DNA of 12,024 bases from an uncultured Candidatus Melainabacteria bacterium. GTDB taxonomy: Bacteria > Cyanobacteriota > Vampirovibrionia > Gastranaerophilales > Gastranaerophilaceae. The position numbers and the translations under genes were made by a program. Position 1 is the first letter of the stretch, and every line of letters starts with the position of its first letter. The stretch covers positions 1 through 12,024 of the forward strand of contig CAKVJE010000057.1 in the NCBI GenBank assembly GCA_934754735.1, given 5' to 3'. The notes beneath the pieces are model-generated. The model saw nothing but the letters and a program-made list of their open reading frames with translations, did no database searches and was not told where the DNA came from. Positions 5,326 through 11,800 of the stretch are shown here, piece after piece.

Positions 5326-6303
5326 ATGAGCGCAAATAATTTTTGGAACAGTTTTAAAAATGGATTTTCACTCGGAATGTTATTTAACAGTCCGATGTTC
5401 AGCTGTTTCAATGGCTTTTCAGGCGTTGGTAATTGGTTTGGAGGAATGAGTCTTTTTGGAGGCTTTTGTGGATTTAATAATTGTTTCTTTAATAATTATT
5501 GGAACAATACATCCTTATTTATGGTTCCGAACGCATTTACTTCAAACTTTTATCAAGTTATGCCGGATCTCACTCCGCCTAGTGTGAATTTTAATTTTGA
5601 CGCATCAAAATTGTTTGATAATTCACATATTTGGGATAATGTTCAATGTTCTAATACGCAGATGCCAATAAATAGTGCGTTGGAGACCAATTTTAGTAAC
5701 TATGATGTCTGGGAATCTCCTTCTTGGGAAAGTGATTGGACTCAAAAATCTAGTTTATCAGCGACAGATTCTAATATTACAATCTCTTATGATGCAACTG
5801 AGCTTAAAAAGACTTGGTCTAAAAAGAAGAGCGGTTTGTCAAATGCTTTTTATAATAAAGTAATTGATATTGCAAAAAAAGTAAAATGTTCACCAAATGA
5901 TTTAATGGCATTAATGTATTCAGAATGTTCATTAAATCCTGCTAAAGTAAATAGTAGTAGTCAAGCAACCGGTTTAATTCAATTTATGCCAAAGACTGCG
6001 AAGTCTTTAGGAACGAGTGTTGAAGCCTTAAGGAAAATGCCAGCCGAACAGCAACTTCAGTATGTAGAAAAATATTTATTAGCACAGAAAAAGGCGGCAG
6101 GGTTCTCAAATGATACAACTCTCGATGCTGGTACTTTGTATGCCCTAACTTATCTTCCAAAATATGCAAAGCAAGAAGTTTTAGCAACAAAGGCTAACGA
6201 TTCAAAAGGACATTATTCTCAAAACAAAGGTCTTGATGCTAACAAGGATGGTAAAATTACAAAAACAGAATTGGGTAATAGATTAAAGAGTTATTATGCA
6301 TAA
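5326..6303 (+). CDS. SLT-type lytic transglycosylase with F/N/G-rich N-terminus and C-terminal EF-hand-like loop
   Basis: 325 residues in three parts. Residues 1-75 are Phe/Asn/Gly-rich low complexity without a recognisable signal peptide. Residues 76-170 are a polar linker with several Trp. Residues 172-285 form an SLT (lysozyme-like) domain: the catalytic Glu is E200 in YSECSLNP, and ATGLIQFMPKTAKSLG (214-229) matches the family's 'A.GL.Q.MP.TA...G' block. The family cleaves the glycan strand of peptidoglycan, forming 1,6-anhydro-muramic ends. The C-terminus holds a canonical 12-residue EF-hand loop, D304 to E315 (DANKDGKITKTE), suggesting calcium binding. AGGGA 5 nt before the ATG supports the start. 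How it reaches the cell wall without a standard signal is unclear; the odd N-terminus may be an alternative export or assembly segment. It appears to be transcribed alone. Confidence 0.85.
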   Translation: MSANNFWNSFKNGFSLGMLFNSPMFSCFNGFSGVGNWFGGMSLFGGFCGFNNCFFNNYWNNTSLFMVPNAFTSNFYQVMPDLTPPSVNFNFDASKLFDNSHIWDNVQCSNTQMPINSALETNFSNYDVWESPSWESDWTQKSSLSATDSNITISYDATELKKTWSKKKSGLSNAFYNKVIDIAKKVKCSPNDLMALMYSECSLNPAKVNSSSQATGLIQFMPKTAKSLGTSVEALRKMPAEQQLQYVEKYLLAQKKAAGFSNDTTLDAGTLYALTYLPKYAKQEVLATKANDSKGHYSQNKGLDANKDGKITKTELGNRLKSYYA

Positions 6304-6332
6304 AAAAAAGCCGTTTCTTCAAGAGAACGGCT
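6302..6332 (-). terminator. Minus-strand intrinsic terminator
   Basis: AGCCGTT (6309-6315) pairs with AACGGCT (6326-6332), with partial inner pairing (TCTT/AGAG). An eight-base A-run lies on the left, so on the minus strand the hairpin is followed by eight T. On the plus strand no T-run follows. It starts immediately after the transglycosylase stop codon, yet points to a transcript coming from the minus strand. Confidence 0.7.
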
Positions 6333-6400
6333 ACCAGACTTGGGGAGGAGGTATGAAAAACCTTTTGGTTTTCCATACCATATTAATCGACCAATTATTT
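6302..6400 (-). ncRNA. Candidate small RNA (two hairpins plus U-tail)
   Basis: Reading the minus strand from about 6400: a 13-bp hairpin with one mismatch and a TTTT/AAAA loop (6350-6379), then a C/T-rich unpaired linker TCCTCCCC (6342-6349), then the terminator hairpin with a U8 tail (6302-6332). This layout is typical of small regulatory RNAs; the CCUCC could pair with ribosome-binding sites. No clear promoter was found, so the 5' end is unknown. The alternative is the 3' end of a longer transcript through the remnant at 6533-6685. Confidence 0.35.
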
Positions 6401-6421
6401 AAAAACTTTAGACATTTGTGA
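6353..6421 (+). CDS. Possible 22-codon ORF with a strong ribosome-binding site (doubtful)
   Basis: ATG (6353) to TGA (6419-6421) encodes MKNLLVFHTILIDQLFKNFRHL. It is preceded by the very purine-rich GGGGAGGAGG (6342-6351). The spacing is unusually short (1-4 nt) and the start codon lies inside a 13-bp hairpin, which would hide it. It could be a leader-type or regulatory peptide, but the same bases may simply be the complement of a small RNA. Confidence 0.2.
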   Translation: MKNLLVFHTILIDQLFKNFRHL

Positions 6422-6532
6422 ACAAACTCATACATATAGATGAGTATTTTAATTGGATTAGCTATTAATTATTTAAACAATCGAGGGGAATGTTCAAGTA
6501 GAGATAAGATATAATTCTCATTAGCTCAACTT

Positions 6533-6685
6533 TTATTTTTCCCACTCTGCTTTTTGTGGAAAAATATCATTCATAAATTTTTTTAGATTCTCTCTAGTTT
6601 TGCTATTCCCATTTTCTACATCATTCAAACAAAATAACATCAGACAATGCGAACTTAAAACAGCTTTATAGAATATATAGATGCC
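6533..6685 (-). pseudogene. Possible C-terminal remnant of a lost gene
   Basis: The minus strand is open for 50 codons between TAA (6686-6688) and TAA (6533-6535). The C-terminal part reads like real protein: VENGNSKTRENLKKFMND followed by IFPQKAEWEK. The only ATG (6638-6640) lacks a ribosome-binding site and would give 35 residues. I do not recognise the family. A decayed gene end is the simplest reading; a functional small gene is possible. Confidence 0.3.
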
Positions 6686-6704
6686 TTAATTCTTAAATTT
6701 GCTA

Positions 6705-6733
6705 TTGATTGTTTTTTAATTTTGAGGTAGTAT
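6705..6733 (+). promoter_or_regulatory. Candidate promoter for the GntR-type gene
   Basis: TTGATT (6705-6710), a 17-nt spacer and TAGTAT (6728-6733), each four of six or better against consensus, 55 nt before the ATG at 6789. No clear operator palindrome was seen near it. Confidence 0.4.
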
Positions 6734-6788
6734 TTAACAATAATCACAAATCGTAGTGGCAAATTAGACTCAAAATAAAGGGATTTAT

Positions 6789-7838
6789 ATGTTCAAAAAT
6801 TCTGCACCTAGGCAAATTTCCGTTGCGGAAATGGCTCCACATGTGCATAGTTTTAAAATCGGTGAAAACAAAGTTGATAAAATTTCGGCATGGCTTATCA
6901 AATGGATTGAAGCAAATTTAGATTCCGGAAGAATAAAACCTTATGACAAATTGCCTTCAAAAGCGGATTTAGCTTTTCATACAAGCGTAAGCGTCGGTAC
7001 TATTCAAAATGTTTTTCGTTTTGTTGAAGACGCAGGGCTTATAGAATCCAAACAAAGGCTTGGTACTTACATTAAAAACCCTGATATTGCACCAAAATTT
7101 AAGAAACTGACTTCTAAACGCGAAATGGTTGTTGAAATAATAAAAAAACATATTTTAGAATATGGTTATAAATGTGGAGTTTGCTTGAATTCGACTAGAA
7201 AGCTTGCGGAAATTACCGGCATGTCGACTGCAACAGTTAGGATTGCTATCGGTACATTAATATCTGAAGGGATTATTGAAAAAGTTGGAAATACATTTGT
7301 AATAAAAAAACTGGATTTTGAAATAGATGATATTCAAGCACAAACTCTTGTTGACAAAGTTGCTATCACACTAAAAGAATATATAAATAAAAATTTTGCT
7401 GAAGGCGACAGGCTACCTACGAATTCCGAACTCGCAAAAACGTTTAAAGTAAGTGTAAAAACAATTCATGATGCAATTAAAATTTTATCAAAACAAGGAA
7501 TTTTGATGTCGAGACGAGGACAATATGGCACTACTGTTAAAAATAATGCAAATCAAGCTCGATTATATCAGTATGAAGAAATTGAATTAAAAATAAAACA
7601 TTTTTTGGTTGAAAAATGTGAAATTGGTGTAAAATTACCTTCGATAGAAGAATTTTCAGAATTTTTTAACGTAAGTCCTAAAACAATAAAAAAAGCGCTT
7701 GACAATTTAGCAGAAGATGGGTATTTGAGATTTAGTCGCGGTAGATATGGTGGAACTTTTGTTGTTGACATCCCTCAAAGCGTCAACGAAGCTTATAAAT
7801 GGCTGGCTATCAGTTCCGATTATGTTGCAAACACTTGA
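6789..7838 (+). CDS. Tandem four-domain GntR-type winged-helix regulator
   Basis: 349 residues in which I can align four successive GntR-like winged-helix domains: about 31-95, 112-173, 187-250 and 264-326. Each shows the pattern helix, (L)PS/TxxELA-type second helix, VSxxTIxxAI recognition helix, and a G(I/Y)L...R.GxxGT wing. Clear examples are LPTNSELAKTFKVSVKTI (209-226) and LPSIEEFSEFFNVSPKTI (283-300). Domain 2 is the most divergent (LNSTRKLAEITGMSTATV). Usual GntR proteins have one such domain plus an effector-binding or aminotransferase domain; none is present here, so ligand control is not evident. Probably a DNA-binding protein reading a long or repeated site. AAAGGGA before the ATG supports the start. 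It ends 61 nt before infC and its stop overlaps the probable infC promoter. A role in controlling infC or itself is speculation. Confidence 0.8.
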   Translation: MFKNSAPRQISVAEMAPHVHSFKIGENKVDKISAWLIKWIEANLDSGRIKPYDKLPSKADLAFHTSVSVGTIQNVFRFVEDAGLIESKQRLGTYIKNPDIAPKFKKLTSKREMVVEIIKKHILEYGYKCGVCLNSTRKLAEITGMSTATVRIAIGTLISEGIIEKVGNTFVIKKLDFEIDDIQAQTLVDKVAITLKEYINKNFAEGDRLPTNSELAKTFKVSVKTIHDAIKILSKQGILMSRRGQYGTTVKNNANQARLYQYEEIELKIKHFLVEKCEIGVKLPSIEEFSEFFNVSPKTIKKALDNLAEDGYLRFSRGRYGGTFVVDIPQSVNEAYKWLAISSDYVANT

Positions 7839-7862
7839 AAAATGGCTAAATCATGGTATTAT
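7835..7862 (+). promoter_or_regulatory. Promoter for infC
   Basis: TTGAAA (7835-7840), a 16-nt spacer and TATTAT (7857-7862), with TGG just before it (extended -10). It overlaps the stop codon of the GntR-type gene and would give a 5' UTR of about 30 nt. Confidence 0.6.
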
Positions 7863-7899
7863 TAAAAAGAAAAGTATAATTTTAACAAAAAGGAGAATA

Positions 7900-8448
7900 A
7901 TTATCGCAAACGAAGAAAGGGGCCAAAGAGGCTCAGGCAAAGATAAACCTCTAATAAATGAAAGAATTAGAGCAAGAGAAGTTAGATTAATTGATGAAAA
8001 TGGTAATAATCACGGAATAGTTCCAACATCCCAAGCGATGAAAATGGCGGAAGAAGCAGAATTAGATTTGGTTGTAATCAGCCCTAATCAAGCTCCTCCA
8101 GTAGCAAAGATTTTAAATTACGGTAAATATAAGTACGAACTTGAAAAGAAAGCAAAAGAAGCTAAAAAGAAACAGCATGTAGTTGACGTTAAAGAAATTA
8201 AAGTTCGCTACAAAATTGATACTCACGATTATGAAGTTCGATTAAAAAATATCAGAAAATTTATTTCTCAAGGTAATAAAGTTAAAATCGTTGTAATGTT
8301 AAGAGGTCGTGAAATGCAGCATTCATCATTGGCAGTAGACTTGGCAAACAGATTTATTGGAGATTTGGAAAATGATCCGGTAACAGTAGAAAAGAAACCA
8401 ATGGTTGAAGGCAGAAATGTAACTGCTTGGTTAGCTCCACAAGGTTAA
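7900..8448 (+). CDS. infC: Translation initiation factor IF-3, non-AUG start
   Basis: 182 codons to the TAA at 8446-8448. The product matches IF-3 along its length: the N-terminal domain with PLINERIRAREVRLIDENG, the linker with YGKYKYELEKKAKEAKKKQ, and the C-terminal domain from VKEIKVRYKIDTHDYEVRLKN to the end (VEGRNVTAWLAPQG). IF-3 binds the 30S subunit, checks the start codon and initiator tRNA, and prevents early 50S joining. There is no ATG, GTG or TTG near the natural N-terminus. AAGGAG (7890-7895) points to ATT (7900-7902, 4 nt away) or ATC (7903-7905, 7 nt away). AUU is the known infC start in E. coli and Bacillus and allows self-repression, so I choose 7900; ATC is a real alternative. 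The upstream in-frame ATG at 7747 lies inside the GntR gene and is rejected. The usual downstream partners rpmI and rplT are absent; a terminator follows directly. Confidence 0.93.
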   Translation: MIANEERGQRGSGKDKPLINERIRAREVRLIDENGNNHGIVPTSQAMKMAEEAELDLVVISPNQAPPVAKILNYGKYKYELEKKAKEAKKKQHVVDVKEIKVRYKIDTHDYEVRLKNIRKFISQGNKVKIVVMLRGREMQHSSLAVDLANRFIGDLENDPVTVEKKPMVEGRNVTAWLAPQG

Positions 8449-8460
8449 ATTTTATATAAT

Positions 8461-8494
8461 AAAAGGAAGAGAACAAATGAACTCTTCCTTTTTT
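8461..8494 (+). terminator. Intrinsic terminator of infC
   Basis: An 11-bp perfect stem AAAAGGAAGAG (8461-8471) / CTCTTCCTTTT (8482-8492), a 10-nt loop and a run of six T (8489-8494), 12 nt after the infC stop codon. Confidence 0.92.
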
Positions 8495-8518
8495 ATAAAT
8501 AAAATAAATAAAAAAGAC

Positions 8519-8546
8519 TTGATTAAAAATATTTAGGAAGTATAAT
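8519..8546 (+). promoter_or_regulatory. Promoter of the tRNA-Phe unit
   Basis: TTGATT (8519-8524), a 16-nt spacer and a perfect TATAAT (8541-8546). Transcription would start near 8553, about 74 nt upstream of the tRNA. Confidence 0.75.
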
Positions 8547-8552
8547 AATCTT

Positions 8553-8626
8553 ACGGGCTTAAAGAGACCGCAAAAGTAGGAAGCGTAGAGTTTATTCTAC
8601 CAATCCTGTGAAAATTAAATAAATAT
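8553..8626 (+). other. Structured leader upstream of tRNA-Phe
   Basis: Between the promoter and the tRNA lies a roughly 74-nt segment able to fold: GTAGA (8585-8589) pairs with TCTAC (8596-8600) and, across a symmetric 3x3 internal loop, AGGA (8578-8581) pairs with TCCT (8604-8607), extendable by G-U pairs. CGG/CCG pairing is also possible at 8554-8570. It is more GC-rich than its surroundings. It has no coding potential. It could be a processed leader, a small RNA or the remnant of another RNA gene. Confidence 0.4.
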
Positions 8627-8699
8627 GCCGCAATAGCTCAGTTGGTAGAGCAAGGGACTGAAAATCCCTGTGTCCTTGGTTCAATTCCGAGTTGCGGCA
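8627..8699 (+). tRNA. tRNA-Phe (anticodon GAA)
   Basis: A 73-nt gene with a full cloverleaf. The acceptor stem is GCCGCAA (8627-8633) with TTGCGGC (8692-8698), discriminator A at 8699. The D arm is AGCTCAGTTGGTAGAGC. The anticodon stem is AGGGA/TCCCT around CTGAAAA, placing GAA at 8660-8662. The T arm is CTTGG-TTCAATT-CCGAG with one G-U pair. The 3' CCA is not encoded. A run of seven T (8702-8708) follows closely. Confidence 0.97.
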
Positions 8700-8746
8700 T
8701 ATTTTTTTGTTTGTTCAATTATTAAATAAAACCGCAACTCGGAATT
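8683..8746. repeat. 15-bp inverted copy of the tRNA-Phe 3' end
   Basis: AATTCCGAGTTGCGG (8683-8697, T stem and acceptor 3' strand of tRNA-Phe) recurs as its exact reverse complement at 8732-8746. The arms are separated by 34 nt that include the T7 run. It could form a hairpin competing with the tRNA fold, or be a trace of an element that used the tRNA 3' end. On the minus strand the 8732-8746 arm is followed by TTTTATTT. Confidence 0.85.
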
Positions 8747-8802
8747 TTATCTTATATACGTTTCGCCGCTAATCGCGGACTCAACTTCCTCTGGAAAAAT
8801 GA

Positions 8803-11800
8803 TTAATTTGCTTTAGGCAATAAAGCTTGAACTATTTGTGAATTGATATCTGTACTTACTATTGACAAAATGTTAGATGATTGCTGTAAAATTAAATTTC
8901 TTATATATTCGGACGTGATATCAACTATATCTGCATCTTGTAATGTTGATTTTGATGACGCTATATTAAAAGAACGAGTTTCATTTTCTTCTAGTGTATA
9001 TGATAATCTACTATATTGTGCACCTATTTCTGTTAATTTTTTAGTAACAGTTTCTATTAGTGAAGAAGATTTATCTAAAGCGAGATTTGAAAAATCTTTA
9101 TTAGAAATATTAAATTTTAATCTGCCAAGTAAAATGCCAGTAGAAATATCAATCTGTGAGGAACTATCAGAATTTATTCCAACTTGAAGTTTTATATCAT
9201 TAACTTCTTTTATTAATTTATCAATGTTATTAACAAAAGTATTGTTCCCAAGATTTAAAACTGTGACTTTAGCTTGATTACCATTTATAATTGTATCATC
9301 AGAATTTTTTGTAATTTCTATATATGCATCTCCGGATTTGCAATCTATAGTATTGGTATTTCCGGAGTTTGTTATGTCATAACTTCCATTTCCTGCTTTA
9401 ACTTTATTATTATTACCATTTATTGTTAAATATGTATCACTGGAATCGGCAAGACTAACATTATTATTGGAACCATTGATTGTTAAATTTGCGGCTTCGC
9501 TTTTTGTTGTTTTGATATCAGCATTGTTTACGCCTAAAACCAATGTAGCGGATGATTGTTGATAATCAACGCTGGTATTTGGTTGTTCAGCTTTAATTGT
9601 ATAAGTATTTTTATTATGTTTTACTTCTACTTCTTTTGTTTCGGTTAAAGTAAAGCTGCCTTTTGAACCGATTATATTAATAGTATTGATTCCGGTTAAT
9701 ACAGATGAGCCTTCTTCATTTATGACATCATTTCCACCGGAATTAACAAACGCATTATTATTACCTTGATTTATTATAGAATCATTACCACTGCCTGTAG
9801 CAATATTTGTATTATCTGAACCTGTAACAACGATTTCATCATTACCGCTTCCACCATTAATCAATCCTGTTGAAGAAGAGCCCTTTATATAAATGAGGTC
9901 ATCGCCGCTTCCCCCATCAATAGTGTAACTTGCAGAATTAGATGCGTCCATTATAATTGTGTCTTTACCATCTCCGCCATAAACATTGTTGTTTGCACTA
10001 CTAATCGTTATAATATCATCTCCATCATTTCCCATAATAGAGTTATCAGAGCCTGATTGAATGTTAATTATGTCGGCAGATTCTCCACCTAAAATTCGAT
10101 TGGAATTGCCATTTACAAGAACTGTGTTAATCCCGCTAGAACCGTTATACGTGTTATTATCACCTACAACTTGAAAATTTTTATTTCCCGTCGTAGCATT
10201 TATTGTATTGTCATTGCCTTCAACTATTAAGCTATCATTTCCATTTTTAATGTTAATATTATTAGAATTTCCTACAATTTTTAAATAATCATTTACATCA
10301 TCTTTAGATGTTATAGTAGTATTATTAGCTGATAAGTTTAGTAAGTTATTAACTATTTCATAATTCACTATTTGTGTATAAGGTGAATAGAAAGTATAAA
10401 TTCTGCCTAAAATATTTATCTTAACTTGTGTATTGCCTGCGAGTGAAAAATCTCCGGTTGAAATAGTAGAGGTTATATCTTCAAACTCATCACAATTTAA
10501 TATAGAACTTGTTTGATATAAACTGTCTGTTCCTGCTCCACCATGAATATTTGAATTGTTAGTTCCGGTTACTGATATATAATCGTTTCCGGCACCACCT
10601 GTTATCATGGCGCTATTGTTATTAGATTTTACAAATATTTTGTCATTACCGTTACCGCCATCAATTGCGTTGTTAGTACCAGTAGTTGTAATCGTGTCAG
10701 CTCCATCTTCTCCAAAAATTTCATTATTACTTCCGCTAATAGTGATATTATCATCACCATTTCCGCCTCTGATGTTAGTATTTTTGTTGCCGGTAATCTC
10801 AATGGTATCATTATCATCACCGCCGGTTATCAGGCCGGAAGAATTAGAACTGTTTACTGTTATTTTATCGTTTCCTGCACCACCTGTTATTGTATAAGAT
10901 GAATCATTTGTACCATTAATAATAATCGTATCATTGTCATTTCCGCTATCAATATTATTGTTATTGGAATTCATCTCAATGTAATCATCACCAGCTCCAC
11001 CTAGGATTTTGTTTTCAGAACCTTGATGGATAATTATGCGGTCGTTACCATCATTTGCAGAAATTGTGTTAGAATTTCCGTTTATATTTATAATATCAAC
11101 ATCACTTGAACCGGAATAATTGTTGTTATTGCCGATTACATTGACATTTTTATTGTTTTTTGACGCTTTGATAATATTATTGTCACCAATAATTTTCAAA
11201 TTATCGTCACCACTATTTATATTGACAGTATTTTTGCTGCCAGTGATTTTTAAGTTATCATTTTGGTTAGTTTGTGCAACAATACTGGAGTTTTCAAGGT
11301 TTAAATCTAGAAGATTATCTAGTAAACTATAATTCATTAATTGTGCATCATTAGACGTAATTGTATATGATTTTCCATTAATCTTTATTGTTGTTGCAAT
11401 ATTGGCTTGTAAGTTTATTGTCCCAGCTGAATTTTTTATGTCTATAGTTTCAAAGTTATAATTGATATTGTTGTTGCCGTTTATTTGTAATGTGTCATCA
11501 CCTGTGCCACCATTAATATTCGTATTATTTACACCATTTACAACAACATAATCATTACCATCGCCACCAGAAATTAAACCGGTATTGTTAGACGAATTAA
11601 TTGTAATATTATCACTACCGCTTCCTCCAATAATTGAGAAAGTTTCAGAATTTGTACCGTTAACTAAGATTGTATTATTCCCAGATGTTCCACTAATGTT
11701 GTTGTTATTACCTCGCATTTCTATGTAATCATCATCTATACCGCCTTGGATATTTGTGTTGTTTGAACCTATAACATAAATCTTATCATTACCTGCGCCT

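Larger units (their letters stand above)
6304..6788. other. 485-base stretch without a clear gene
   Basis: Contents from left to right: the minus-strand terminator (to 6332), the 13-bp hairpin (6350-6379), a possible 22-codon plus-strand ORF (6353-6421), AT-rich sequence with nothing recognised (6422-6532), a possible minus-strand gene remnant (6533-6685), and the likely promoter region of the GntR-type gene (6705-6788). Confidence 0.6.

Noticed and set aside
6510..6515. Isolated TATAAT on the plus strand as a promoter
   Set aside because: No -35 element at a suitable distance and no gene directly downstream; such hexamers are common in AT-rich DNA. The same applies to the TATAAT at 5244-5249 and 7875-7880.
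7747..7899. Starting infC at the in-frame ATG at 7747, giving 233 residues
   Set aside because: It lies inside the GntR-type gene in another frame and would add about 50 residues that match no IF-3; the ribosome-binding site and IF-3 family length point to the near-cognate codons at 7900-7905.
8765..8779. GC-rich CCGC/GCGG hairpin as the terminator of the giant minus-strand gene
   Set aside because: The stem is only 4 bp and no T-run follows it on the minus strand, so I could not support a terminator there, although the GC-rich patch is unusual.
10607..10897. Plus-strand ORF rich in Leu, Val and Pro opposite the giant gene
   Set aside because: It is the antisense image of the Gly/Asp/Asn repeats on the minus strand; no ribosome-binding site and no plausible protein composition. 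The same holds for 8843-9187 and 11120-11332.
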